A DNA stretch of 43,845 bases, from positions 1 to 43,845 of the forward strand of contig JAENWK010000009.1 of assembly GCA_016650045.1 (NCBI GenBank). Direction: 5' to 3'. Below, in pieces: positions 36,271-43,845 of the stretch. The DNA comes from Eubacteriaceae bacterium. Lineage in GTDB: Bacteria; Bacillota; Clostridia; Eubacteriales; Eubacteriaceae. The position numbers and the translations under genes were made by a program. Position 1 is the first letter of the stretch. Each line of letters starts with the position of its first letter. The notes beneath the pieces were generated by a model. It made no database searches. It worked only from the letters and a program-made list of their open reading frames with translations, and was not told where the DNA came from.

Positions 36271-37032
36271 TTATTTTTTTTCACGTTTATCAATGGAACA
36301 AGCAATTACAGTCTCGATTATTCTTTTGGTCTCTTCGGGGTCCCTAACCTGAATACAATCCGCACCGGTTTTTCTGGCTGGGTGATCGTTGCCACCTTTG
36401 AACAGGGCATCCCCTATAAATAGCATATTGGGAATTCCTATACCGAGTATCTCCTTGAGTTTGTTTATCCCATACGCCTTATCAATTCCAGGTTTTGTGA
36501 TGTCAATTGAAGTGGTTCCCCCCATTCCCACAGAAAATCCCTTCAGCGATTTTTCGAGCGGTTTCTTGATCTTTTTGCGTTTTGCAAAATCGGGATCCCA
36601 ACCTTTTTTTTCGTCCAGGGGTGCCTTCTGGCCCAAGGCCGAAAAAGTAATCTGACTGCCGCGATCCTCAATCTGTTTGCCCCAGGTTTTCTTGATGTCG
36701 AAACCTGCTTCTTCGACTGCACTGTGAAGGCTGTCGAGGATTTTTTTCCGCTCCCCATCGGTAAAATTCTCTGCGTACAACTGTTTCCACTCTTTTTTGA
36801 ATTGGTAAAACTTTGTCCCGCAAGTTGGCAGGATAGACAGTTTTTTTACCAATGCCTTTTTAGGTAAATGCTCCAATACCTGTTTCTCAAATTGAGGCCA
36901 ATCGCCCCCAGATATAATAGAGACTTGGGCCACTTCCAATAAATTGCTCAAAAGACCGGCCATTTCTTTGTCGATAGGCAACTTGCTCTTGGCGAGAGTG
37001 CCGTCCAGATCGAATATAATTAGTTTTTTCAT
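36271..37032 (-). CDS. HAD-IIB protein resembling phosphomannomutase
   Basis: The 253-residue protein starts with IIFDLDGTLAKS (nucleophile Asp8 and second Asp10), then SIISGGDWPQFEKQV (about residues 38-52), a C2-type cap (about 85-185), and the C-terminal site FIGDALFKGGNDHPARKTGA (205-224). The GGNDH ending and the SGGxxxxFEKQ segment resemble alpha-phosphomannomutases of the eukaryotic PMM1/PMM2 type more than typical Cof or sucrose-phosphate phosphatases. PMM would convert mannose 1-phosphate to mannose 6-phosphate. A phosphatase role remains possible. The gene lies between manA (5 bases) and the GH130 gene (1 base), which supports a mannose-phosphate substrate. Confidence 0.8.
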   Translation of the reverse strand: MKKLIIFDLDGTLAKSKLPIDKEMAGLLSNLLEVAQVSIISGGDWPQFEKQVLEHLPKKALVKKLSILPTCGTKFYQFKKEWKQLYAENFTDGERKKILDSLHSAVEEAGFDIKKTWGKQIEDRGSQITFSALGQKAPLDEKKGWDPDFAKRKKIKKPLEKSLKGFSVGMGGTTSIDITKPGIDKAYGINKLKEILGIGIPNMLFIGDALFKGGNDHPARKTGADCIQVRDPEETKRIIETVIACSIDKREKK

Positions 37033-37037
37033 GATAG

Positions 37038-38033
37038 TTATTTCATTTCCCTGTCCGGGATTGCCATTTGAAGTAGTGTAATTTGTGGCTCGGGCTGAAG
37101 GTCAAGTTGCCCAATTATTGCTGGCAATAGCATTACTTCACCCTTGCCAATTGAATATTCCGTGTTGTTATACCTCATCGAGCCTTTTCCTTCTGTGCAT
37201 ACTAAAATGACGGGCTCATCTTTAAGACCGACCTTAAATGCCGATTTGTATTTTAATCGCCAAAGTATAAAGTGCTCGTTGTCGAAAAGCTTTTCAACAT
37301 TTTTATTCTTTGCATCTGGAATAGGGGTTACCGGACCGATGTCCACCTGGTCAAAATCAATACAGGCAATGGCTTTCTCCACTTGAAGCTCGCGGGGTTT
37401 TCCGGTTTTCGGATCTTTCCTATCCCAATCATAAAGACGAAAAGTGACATCACTGTTTTCCTGAACCTCAAAAACCACGGTGCCCCCCAGGGTGTGGACC
37501 GTTCCCGAATGGATAAAAACCGCATCCTCCTTTTTGGGTACAAAACTGTGGAGCCGGTCGGCTACAGATTTGTTTTCAATGGATTTGAGCAAGTTCTCTT
37601 TGGTCGTTCCCTTTTTTAAACCTGCGTAAATAAGGCTGTCATCACTGGTTTCCAATACCACCCAGGCTTCGGTTTTTCCAGTATCACCCTTTGGGATATA
37701 CTCTTTTTGTTGGTCTGACGGATGTACTTGTACCGACAAAACTTCCTTACAATCCAGAAATTTCAACAATAGGGGAAAGTGCTCGAAGTGGTTGCCAATT
37801 TTGCCCATAATCTCATAGCGAAAGTCTTCCATCAATTTCGTGATGGTCACTCCTTTCAGCTCACCTTCAGAAACCTCGCTGGCGTGGTCCTTCCGATCGC
37901 TCAACAACCAAGCTTCCCCTATAGGATCATCTTTGGGTAATGGCTTTGAAAGTAAATGTTCCAATTTCCTGCCGCCCCATATTCTATATTGATAGATTGG
38001 GTCGAATTTTAAAGGATAGATTTTATCTTTCAT
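37038..38033 (-). CDS. manA: Mannose-6-phosphate isomerase, type I short form
   Basis: ManA is a zinc enzyme that interconverts mannose 6-phosphate and fructose 6-phosphate. The 331-residue protein matches the short bacterial type I form. It begins with FDPIYQYRIWGGRKLEHLL, then GEAWLLSDR, the metal site VQVHPSD (Gln102, His104), GKTEAWVVL with Glu122, and IHSGTVHTLGGTVVFEVQEN with His180 and the conserved Gln-Glu-Asn. All expected zinc ligands are present. It is the first gene of a three-gene - strand unit with spacings of 5 and 1 bases downstream. The upstream spacer 38034-38419 should contain the promoter. Confidence 0.95.
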   Translation of the reverse strand: MKDKIYPLKFDPIYQYRIWGGRKLEHLLSKPLPKDDPIGEAWLLSDRKDHASEVSEGELKGVTITKLMEDFRYEIMGKIGNHFEHFPLLLKFLDCKEVLSVQVHPSDQQKEYIPKGDTGKTEAWVVLETSDDSLIYAGLKKGTTKENLLKSIENKSVADRLHSFVPKKEDAVFIHSGTVHTLGGTVVFEVQENSDVTFRLYDWDRKDPKTGKPRELQVEKAIACIDFDQVDIGPVTPIPDAKNKNVEKLFDNEHFILWRLKYKSAFKVGLKDEPVILVCTEGKGSMRYNNTEYSIGKGEVMLLPAIIGQLDLQPEPQITLLQMAIPDREMK

Positions 38034-38419
38034 CTTGTTTTATATTAAAATATCTAAAAATTCAGTTTTTTGTTTCCTTAAATCTCCAAGGAATGCATTC
38101 GCTAATATTAACTGTACTACCCACCTGGATTTTTGGGGATTTTCCTCGCAGGATACTTATGGAGATTTCTGTCTATAAAACCCAAACCCAACTTTCAATT
38201 TTCACAGCACAACTGAAAGAAGACTGGGGTTTGACAATTAAAAAGTTGAATAAAGGTAGGCTGCAATCATTGGAATTCAGTTACATATTTGCGATAAAAG
38301 TTACATCTATTACAGATTTATTGCGTTAAAGAATTTAAAAGAATGCCTAAATCAAATCCCAAATTTCAAATCCCAAATTTCAAATCCATAATCTGTCATG
38401 CTGAGCGCAGTCGAAGCAC
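38034..38419. other. Spacer upstream of manA with motif and repeats
   Basis: No credible gene lies here. The block 38296-38320 (aaaagttaca, variable bases, acagattta) resembles 24259-24283 near nuoA and tkt. A 17-base unit of the form caaatcccaaatttcaa is repeated about twice at 38349-38390. The sequence at 38396-38415 (tgtcatgctgagcgcagtcg, continuing aagca) is a dispersed flavobacterial spacer repeat, related to the palindrome at 2412-2461 and to 43821-43840. Confidence 0.55.
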
Positions 38420-39031
38420 CTAATCCCTAACTATCGTCCTAAAAGTCAAGTTGACCCTCGGGGAATGCACTTTCTTGGTCGGCGGCAATCTGTGCAACCA
38501 ATGGGTTTGGGTAGCGCCTTTCATAATCAAAAGGCTGCCGTGTTCCAGATTTAAGGCAACCGTTTCCTCAGTAACTTTATGTTTAAACCCAAACTTTCGT
38601 TCCGCTCCAAAACTTAGGGAGGCTATGGCACCGTTCTTTTTAAGGTCCTTTTCACCGTCGCTGTGCCAGGCCATGCCTTCATCCCCGGAGTGGTAGAGAT
38701 TGAGGAGGCAACTGTTAAAAGTTTCTCCGCATTTTTCCTCAATATGTTGTTTAAGTTGCAGTAATTCCGGCGTCCACAAATGGGCCTTTTTGGTGACTTT
38801 GGAATAAGTGTATTCAAACTCACGGTCGCCGTACCAGGCTACTTTGCGTTTGGTAACTATCTTTTTGCCAAAGATGATGGCTTCGTCGTTTTTCCAGCGG
38901 ATTGTGTTGAGCAGAATTTCGTAATAACGGTTGGCTTCTTCTTCGGAAAACACTTTTCCAAAGTAATTCACCGTGCCGTCTTTGGGCAGTAGGTTTCGGT
39001 CGCTATCCACTTCAAAATTGAATAAATCCAT
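38420..39031 (-). CDS. AlkB-like 2-oxoglutarate/Fe(II) dioxygenase
   Basis: AlkB-type enzymes remove methyl groups from damaged DNA or RNA bases. From the ATG at 39031 the protein has 203 residues, normal for bacterial short AlkB-like forms. The open frame reaches 39136, but those 35 extra codons overlap the upstream gene out of frame and are rejected. The Fe ligands are visible as His123 and Asp125 in MAWHSDGEKDL and His180 in HWLHRLP. The 2-oxoglutarate-binding arginines are Arg192 and Arg198 in SPRVNLTFRTI. The start overlaps the stop of the upstream gene as TAATG, so the two are co-translated. The exact nucleic acid substrate is unknown. Confidence 0.92.
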   Translation of the reverse strand: MDLFNFEVDSDRNLLPKDGTVNYFGKVFSEEEANRYYEILLNTIRWKNDEAIIFGKKIVTKRKVAWYGDREFEYTYSKVTKKAHLWTPELLQLKQHIEEKCGETFNSCLLNLYHSGDEGMAWHSDGEKDLKKNGAIASLSFGAERKFGFKHKVTEETVALNLEHGSLLIMKGATQTHWLHRLPPTKKVHSPRVNLTFRTIVRD

Positions 39032-39609
39032 TACAGCACTTTTGGAAACAAGGCTGCGGTTTTGGCGTAATAAAGGCGATAGGCTTCCCCAAAATTCTCC
39101 AGCATCCATTTTTCTTCTTTCTTCAGTTTGTACCAAAACGATACGAACACTATGGCAAGGGCAAAAAACCCGCGATAGTCGCCAACAATCAGCACATTGC
39201 CCACAAACATCATTAAAATGCCCGTATAAATAGGATGCCGAATTTGGGAATAAGGACCACTGGTAATGAGTTGGTGGTCCTTTTTAAGCTGTACGCTAAG
39301 GCTCCAATTGCGCCCCAAGGTGAAGCGTGCCCAAATGGCTATTACAACGCCGAGGATACAGATAGTCAAGGCGATCATTCCCACCAGATTGGTGTGCTCC
39401 ACAAAGTTTTCGCGAAGCCAAGTGTGCCCAAACCATTCACCGGGCCCGAGCAAGTAAACGGTGATTAAAAGGGGAAGCACATATAAAACAAAGCGTTTGG
39501 GAAAGGATTCCTTTTGCGCAGTCGATTTTGCGCCAATAGCCCCGGAAACCCAGACTACTAACACAATAATCCAACAAATTTTTAAGCCTAATCTTATGCG
39601 TTCATCCAT
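39031..39609 (-). CDS. Isoprenylcysteine-methyltransferase-type membrane protein
   Basis: The 192-residue protein has about five membrane helices and the SAM-binding hairpin of the ICMT/PEMT superfamily: LITSGPYSQIRHPIYTGILM (residues about 114-133), with RHPxYxG conserved, and downstream FWYKLKKEEKWMLENFGEAY with the conserved Glu. Bacterial relatives methylate small molecules or lipids, and their natural substrates are mostly unknown since bacteria lack prenylated CAAX proteins. The stop overlaps the AlkB gene start, making a two-gene unit of methylation-linked but mechanistically opposite functions. Whether that pairing is meaningful is unclear. Confidence 0.85.
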   Translation of the reverse strand: MDERIRLGLKICWIIVLVVWVSGAIGAKSTAQKESFPKRFVLYVLPLLITVYLLGPGEWFGHTWLRENFVEHTNLVGMIALTICILGVVIAIWARFTLGRNWSLSVQLKKDHQLITSGPYSQIRHPIYTGILMMFVGNVLIVGDYRGFFALAIVFVSFWYKLKKEEKWMLENFGEAYRLYYAKTAALFPKVL

Positions 39610-39659
39610 GGTATTTTGAATTTTGATAGCTGTTGATTCTTCAATAAAGTGACTTTCTT

Positions 39660-40787
39660 TTAAAACCCAATGTTAAAATCGAGCCGTATGCGGTTGCCGT
39701 TTTCCTTGGCAATTCCGTAAGGCACCAATTGTTCCACGGTAAAGAACCGCAGTCTTAAGTCCATATTTTCGGCAAGGGCATAGCCAGCCATTACTTCCAG
39801 CCCTTTAAAATTTGTAAGCCTGGCGTCCTGAGAGCCTGCATTGGAGTAATCCCAACGCGCCCAATCGTTTTGGGCCAGATAGTCCACCGCGGCAAAACGC
39901 TCCAAATAACTGTAAACCAACTGCAGCTTCCAGTCGCCTTTCTCGTCCAGTTTTCCGATGCTGGCATTGGCCACATAGCCCGTTTTTTGGTCCTGTAAAA
40001 ACTTCGGAATGGAGTCATTGCCGTTGTAATCCTTTACGTTTTGGTAATAGTCAAATCCAACGGTTACTTTTGGGGCTTTAAGTATGTCTATTTTCGTCCC
40101 GAGATGGACTACGGAATAGTCAATGCTGAAAGTATCGCCCCCATCGGGAATGTTCGGCATATTTTTAAAGTAATAGAAAGCGGGGAAAAACTTCACCCTG
40201 TTTTGCCAATGGGAAGTAACCAGCTGTATCCCCTCAAAATAGCTGTCTTTTTCCAAAGAAGTGCCGCTGGTGGCGAAAATGAAATGCCCGGTGTTCACTT
40301 TTAGCGATTGCATGAATTCGTTTTCAAAATTGAATTTCCCCGAAAGGGAAACACCTTCGGGAGAAACATTGTCGCTCCAAAAGAGTTCGTTCTGTTTTTC
40401 AAAAGAGAAAGAGTTTTTCCCCACCCAGGCGCTCAGCCAATTGTAGTTGAAGTTGGCGTAAAGCTTATCAAAAGCAATGGGCGCACTGCTAAACTGGTCG
40501 CCCAAAGTTAAATGTGCATCCTGTTGTTTGTTGGCCTGCCCCGTGCGGATGCGCATCCCGAAGGACACCCAATCCTTAAAGAGGTAGGTTGCGCCCAGCC
40601 GCGCGCGGTATCGCAAACGGGTCCGGTCATCGCGTTCGGTGCCGTCTGATTTATGGGAATCCCAGTCTTGTTCCACCCTAAATCTGAAATCGGCAGTGAA
40701 CTTTAGTTTCTTTTGGATGCTGTCTGTTTGGGCAGTTAAATAAAAAGGGAACAACAGGAAAAATAGGAGGTAGGTAGTTTTCTTCAA
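39660..40787 (-). CDS. Putative outer membrane porin, beta-barrel
   Basis: The 375-residue protein starts with a Sec signal peptide (MKKTTYLLFFLLFPFYLTAQ, cleavage likely after TAQ). The mature part alternates aromatic and polar residues in barrel-like strands such as TADFRFRVEQDW, RLRYRARLGATYLF, NFNYNWLSAWVGK and VTVGFDYYQNVK, and ends with the terminal strand IRLDFNIGF with C-terminal Phe, the usual outer membrane assembly signal. It resembles the putative-porin/alginate-export style barrels annotated in Bacteroidota. Substrate specificity cannot be told. It is preceded by 333 bases of repeat-rich spacer and followed by 50 bases before the ICMT-like gene. Confidence 0.85.
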   Translation of the reverse strand: MKKTTYLLFFLLFPFYLTAQTDSIQKKLKFTADFRFRVEQDWDSHKSDGTERDDRTRLRYRARLGATYLFKDWVSFGMRIRTGQANKQQDAHLTLGDQFSSAPIAFDKLYANFNYNWLSAWVGKNSFSFEKQNELFWSDNVSPEGVSLSGKFNFENEFMQSLKVNTGHFIFATSGTSLEKDSYFEGIQLVTSHWQNRVKFFPAFYYFKNMPNIPDGGDTFSIDYSVVHLGTKIDILKAPKVTVGFDYYQNVKDYNGNDSIPKFLQDQKTGYVANASIGKLDEKGDWKLQLVYSYLERFAAVDYLAQNDWARWDYSNAGSQDARLTNFKGLEVMAGYALAENMDLRLRFFTVEQLVPYGIAKENGNRIRLDFNIGF

Positions 40788-41120
40788 AATTGTAAAAATT
40801 GGTTGGTTGGTTTTTTTGAAATTTAATTGAAATCAAATATGTCACACTGACATTCATTATTTTACTATTTAATCACTTCCGAAGCGATTAAATTACTGTT
40901 TTTGTTTTGAAAAATAATAATTCCCAGCCGTATTTTATTTTTGACGGTTTGGAATATTACGCAAATAATAATGTATCTTAGTTGTTCATTTTTATGGGAT
41001 TGGTCGAATAGAGAATAAAGAATAAAGAATAAAGAATAAAGAATAGAGAATAAAGAATCATTGGATTTACGATCTCGAAATAACGAATAACGAATAACAA
41101 TTAACAATTAACAAATAACT
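40788..41120. repeat. Spacer with heptamer tandem repeat
   Basis: Between the divergent porin and lemA genes, seven copies of gaataaa or gaataga run from 41006 to about 41058. They are followed by a tract of ataacgaataacgaataac and ttaacaattaac variants up to the lemA start. The rest (40788-41005) is A+T-rich with no gene. The tandem array may vary in copy number and alters the distance between lemA and any upstream promoter. Confidence 0.8.
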
Positions 41121-41681
41121 ATGACAATCATACTACTTCTTATCGCCATCATTGTGGTGGTTGCCTTTTTGCTCGTCATTGTCTTCAACCGTTTTGCGAA
41201 AAACAGAAATGTGGTGAAGGACGCTTGGAGCAATATAGACGTTGCCCTTAAGCGCCGTTACGATTTGATCCCGAACCTTGTGGAAACCGTGAAAGGCTAT
41301 GCCGCGCACGAAAAGACCACTTTTGAAAGCGTCATCAACGCCCGAAATGCCGCTATGGCCGTACCTTCTGACGACATAAACGCAAAGATAAAAGCTGAAA
41401 ACCAGTTGCAACAAACCCTGCGGAGCATTTTTGCTTTGAGCGAGGCCTACCCAGATTTAAAGGCGAATGCCAGCTTTTTGGACCTTCAGCAAAAACTGAA
41501 CGAAATTGAGGAAAACCTGGAACGCAGTCGCCGTTATTACAACGGAACCGTCCGCGAAAACAATACCTATGGCGAAAGTATGCCGGGCGTGTTGTTTGCG
41601 GGTATGTTCGGGTATAAACATTTCGACTATTTTGAAGTGGAGGCTGCCGAGCGTGAGAACGTGAAGGTGAGTTTTGAGTGA
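41121..41681 (+). CDS. lemA: LemA family protein
   Basis: LemA proteins have one N-terminal membrane helix and a long helical bundle facing the outside of the cytoplasmic membrane; their biochemical role is not established. The 186-residue protein begins with a hydrophobic helix (IILLLIAIIVVVAFLLVIVF), then NRFAKNRNVVKDAWSNIDVA, LKRRYDLIPNLVETVKGYA with the conserved RxDLIPNLV motif, SVINARNAAM, LEENLERSRRYYNGTVREN-like helices and FGYKHFDYFEVEA at the end. It lies 223 bases before a DUF2207 gene, a common pairing in bacteria. Confidence 0.95.
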   Translation: MTIILLLIAIIVVVAFLLVIVFNRFAKNRNVVKDAWSNIDVALKRRYDLIPNLVETVKGYAAHEKTTFESVINARNAAMAVPSDDINAKIKAENQLQQTLRSIFALSEAYPDLKANASFLDLQQKLNEIEENLERSRRYYNGTVRENNTYGESMPGVLFAGMFGYKHFDYFEVEAAERENVKVSFE

Positions 41682-41904
41682 AACGGTTTTCAGTTATCGG
41701 TTATCGGTTAACGGTTATCTGTTATGGGTTATTGAGTTACTGAGTTATTGAGTTACTGAATCATTGACAACTGACAACTGACAACCCACAACCCACAACC
41801 GACAACACTTGTCCACCGTCCGCGTGTCGCTGAAGCTTTAGCGGAGGCACAAGCTTTTTCAGCGAAGGTGGAGACAACCGACAACCGACCACAAACATTC
41901 TGTC
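41682..41904. repeat. Spacer with nested short repeats and an imperfect palindrome
   Basis: First come ttatcggttatcggtt and ttgagttactgagttattgag tandem variants, then gacaactgacaactgacaac and acccacaacccacaacc. The element 41809-41877 follows: ends ttgtccacc and ggtggagacaa pair imperfectly, and its centre holds cgctgaagctttagcg, a near palindrome. Part of the same element appears at the left edge (1-30). No gene is present. Confidence 0.7.
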
Positions 41905-43653
41905 ATGACAACGAAAACCAACATCAACCCCAAAATCCCTCCCTATCGGTTTAACAAAAAACTGATGCTCCTTTTTTTCGGACTCTTGTTTTTTCTGAAA
42001 GGGGCTGCGCAGGGTTTTGAAGTGGACCACAGTCAGGTTGATATTTACATCAGCGAGGAGGGTTATTTTGATGTGGTTGAAAATTACGACCTGAACTTTA
42101 CGGAAGCAAAACACGGAATTTACAGGGATATTCAAGTCAATTACGATTTGCTTACCGCCGAAGGAAAAACCGAAAAGCGCAGGATCAAGATCAGAAATAT
42201 CGAGGTGCCCAATCATAAGTTTGAGGCCGATTTGGATTTTGTGCAAAAACTGAGCGACAACCTGCAGATTAAAATTGGCGATAAGGATGTAACGCTTATC
42301 GGGCCGCAGCATTACGAAATAAAATACAGGGTTTACAACGCTTTCCTTTTTGAAGATCCACTGATTCAGTTTTACTGGAACATTAAACCCAGCGGCTGGT
42401 ACGCTTCTTTTCAACAACTGAATTTCACCATCCATCTTCCAAAAAATGTGGATCCCGATTTGGAAGATATCTTTGTGTATTCAGGTTTTACGGAGGAAAC
42501 CACTATCAATAAGGAGTTTGATGTGCGTTATGCTGACGGGGTTTTCACAGCTAAAAGCCATCCCGATTTTCTGTCCGTGCCGGGGCAGAGCGTTACCGTA
42601 TTGCTCAATCTTCCAAAGGGTTCCGTAAAGGAAATTAAACCCTGGTGGCCCTTTTGGACCGATTATGGGTGGACGCTCATTCTTGGCGCCATGCTGTTCA
42701 TATTTTATAGGATTTGGAACAAATACGGGAAAGACGACAGGGTAGTGGCTACCACCAGCTATTTTCCGCCGAGCGGAGTGGACCCCGCGATGGCAGGCTT
42801 TTTAATAGACGACAGCGCAGATACGCCAGACCTCATCTCCTTGATACCCTATTGGGGCTCGCGCGGCATCATTAAAATGGAACAAATACCCAAGGAAGGA
42901 TGGCTGTCAAAAGACGACACCAAACTTACGCGATTACGGCCGTTGCCCGATGGCACGCCCATTTATGAAGAATCCATTTTTAGGGGCCTCTTCGGAATAG
43001 ACTACGGGGAAGGCGAAAAAGAGGTTCTGGTCAGCAGTTTGAAAGATACTTTTTACACCACCATGAGCAGCGCCAAATTGCTCCTTAAGGACAAAGCCCA
43101 GATATATTACGAAGCCCGGGCCAGGAAAATGCAGACCCGAACCATAGTGGGCGTTTTGCTCCTCGGCGCATTGCTGTTTGCATTCTTTTTGCTCTCTTGG
43201 GGACTTTGGGCCGCATTGGCAGTAATTCCGGTCGGTATTTTCCTGTTGTTTATGTCGGTTTATATGATAAAGAAGAATGCCAAAGGCAACGAGGTTTTCT
43301 CGGAACTGAAAGGGTTTAAAAACTTTATAAGAATTGCGGAGGAAAACAAACTGAAAATGCTTTTGCAGGACAGTCCCACTTATTTTGAAACCACTATGGG
43401 CTACGCCCTCGCTTTTGGACTTTTTGACCAATGGGCGAAGAAGTTTGAGGCCCTCAATTTGCAACCGCCCAGTTGGTACACCTCTTCCGCAGGCGTAGGG
43501 GCGTTTACTATGCACAATTTCTCCAATTCGTTTGCGAGCTCCATGGCTTCGGCACAGTCCACTATGGTCAGTTCCCCTTCCAGTAGTGGTTCCTCGGGCG
43601 GCGGCGGTTCCTCAGGCGGCGGTTTCGGCGGCGGCGGTGGCGGCAGTTGGTGA
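41905..43653 (+). CDS. DUF2207 membrane protein with Gly-rich C-terminus
   Basis: The 582-residue protein begins with a basic stretch and a signal-type helix (LMLLFFGLLFFLKGAAQ, cleavage likely near residue 36). A beta-rich extracytoplasmic domain follows (residues about 37-245) with YDLNFTEAKHGIYRDIQVNY, the characteristic DUF2207 start. A membrane helix lies near 253-270, then a cytosolic domain with GSRGIIKMEQIPKEGWL, then a pair of helices near 412-457 and a final domain containing ALAFGLFDQWAKKFEAL. The tail is Ser/Gly-rich and ends in GGGFGGGGGGSW, the usual ending of this family. Together with LemA it makes a frequently paired, poorly understood envelope module. The first in-frame ATG is at 41905; a start at 41965 is possible. 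Confidence 0.92.
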   Translation: MTTKTNINPKIPPYRFNKKLMLLFFGLLFFLKGAAQGFEVDHSQVDIYISEEGYFDVVENYDLNFTEAKHGIYRDIQVNYDLLTAEGKTEKRRIKIRNIEVPNHKFEADLDFVQKLSDNLQIKIGDKDVTLIGPQHYEIKYRVYNAFLFEDPLIQFYWNIKPSGWYASFQQLNFTIHLPKNVDPDLEDIFVYSGFTEETTINKEFDVRYADGVFTAKSHPDFLSVPGQSVTVLLNLPKGSVKEIKPWWPFWTDYGWTLILGAMLFIFYRIWNKYGKDDRVVATTSYFPPSGVDPAMAGFLIDDSADTPDLISLIPYWGSRGIIKMEQIPKEGWLSKDDTKLTRLRPLPDGTPIYEESIFRGLFGIDYGEGEKEVLVSSLKDTFYTTMSSAKLLLKDKAQIYYEARARKMQTRTIVGVLLLGALLFAFFLLSWGLWAALAVIPVGIFLLFMSVYMIKKNAKGNEVFSELKGFKNFIRIAEENKLKMLLQDSPTYFETTMGYALAFGLFDQWAKKFEALNLQPPSWYTSSAGVGAFTMHNFSNSFASSMASAQSTMVSSPSSSGSSGGGGSSGGGFGGGGGGSW

Positions 43654-43686
43654 TGCGAAGACCTATCTTTATTGAGATTGTAGAAA

Positions 43687-43812
43687 ACGAAAACGAAATC
43701 GAGAACGAAATCGAGAACGAAATCGAGAACGAAATCGAAATCGAAATCGAGAACGAAATCGAGAACGAAATCGAAATCGAAATCGAAATCGAAATCGAAA
43801 TCGAAATCGAAA
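43687..43812. repeat. Hexanucleotide tandem repeat tract
   Basis: About 21 units of gaaatc, gagaac or gaaaac run without interruption for some 126 bases after the DUF2207 stop. Because the unit is six bases long the tract stays open in one frame and would encode Glu-Ile and Glu-Asn dipeptide repeats, but I treat it as a microsatellite. The tract is followed by tgtcatgcttagcttagttt (43821-43840), a worn copy of the spacer repeat at 38396-38415. Confidence 0.9.
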
Positions 43813-43845
43813 TAACAAATCTGTCATGCTTAGCTTAGTTTAACC

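Noticed and set aside
43647-43838. A 63-codon frame over the hexamer tract
   Set aside because: It consists of Glu-Ile/Glu-Asn repeats produced by a microsatellite, begins at a TTG inside the DUF2207 gene and has no folded domain.
1-43845. Insertion sequence behind the broken ackA and dehydrogenase genes
   Set aside because: No transposase frame, terminal inverted repeats of IS type or target duplications were seen. Simple deletion explains both remnants.

Overview
This window looks like chromosomal DNA of a Bacteroidota bacterium, most likely from the class Flavobacteriia. The evidence is the moderate-to-low G+C, A-rich leaders with little Shine-Dalgarno signal, bacteroidetal protein types (short type I ManA, LemA plus a Gly-rich DUF2207 protein, a short AlkB, a putative-porin outer membrane protein), and intergenic spacers full of short tandem and inverted repeats of the kind seen in flavobacteria. 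No tRNA, rRNA, CRISPR array or transposase was recognised. All family names come from reading motifs; no database search was possible.

Layout. (1) 1-9.4 kb, mostly + strand: ribulose-phosphate 3-epimerase, a broken acetate kinase gene, a Met-rich lipoprotein and a 39-residue membrane peptide, a 50-bp perfect palindrome, class I fructose-bisphosphate aldolase, an acidic low-complexity protein, a SHOCT-domain membrane protein, a cytochrome b / molybdopterin oxidoreductase fusion, a conserved 111-residue protein, Dps, a flavin reductase-like protein, a cupin and a doubtful small membrane ORF. This is a loosely packed accessory and stress-type region with remnants. (2) 9.5-24.2 kb, - strand: a complete 13-gene nuo operon (nuoA, B, CD, E, F, G, H, I, J, K, L, M, N) for respiratory complex I, with many ATGA or TAATG overlaps, a fused NuoCD and the Cys motif of the extra N7 cluster in NuoG. 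(3) 24.5-35.1 kb, + strand: the 5' remnant of a flavin dehydrogenase gene, then transketolase, RpiB, transaldolase, a HAD hydrolase, 6-phosphogluconate dehydrogenase, glucose-6-phosphate dehydrogenase, 6-phosphogluconolactonase and glucose-6-phosphate isomerase. (4) 35.2-38.0 kb, - strand: a GH130 mannoside phosphorylase/hydrolase, a HAD-IIB protein resembling phosphomannomutase, and mannose-6-phosphate isomerase. (5) 38.4-40.8 kb, - strand: AlkB-like dioxygenase, an isoprenylcysteine-methyltransferase-type membrane protein and a porin. (6) 41.1-43.7 kb, + strand: LemA and a DUF2207 membrane protein, then a hexanucleotide repeat tract.

How it fits together. With rpe at the left edge, the window encodes both branches of the pentose phosphate pathway plus Pgi and one aldolase. 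The GH130/HAD-IIB/ManA trio reads as a route from mannosides through mannose 1-phosphate and mannose 6-phosphate to fructose 6-phosphate, joining the neighbouring hexose-phosphate genes. Complex I would re-oxidise the NADH of this central metabolism.

The most interesting leads are that mannose-1-phosphate trio, the HAD enzyme embedded between tal and gnd, the molybdoenzyme fusion whose charge pattern puts its catalytic domain in the cytoplasm, the perfect palindrome, and the dehydrogenase remnant beside the complex I operon. None of these is proven new from sequence alone.
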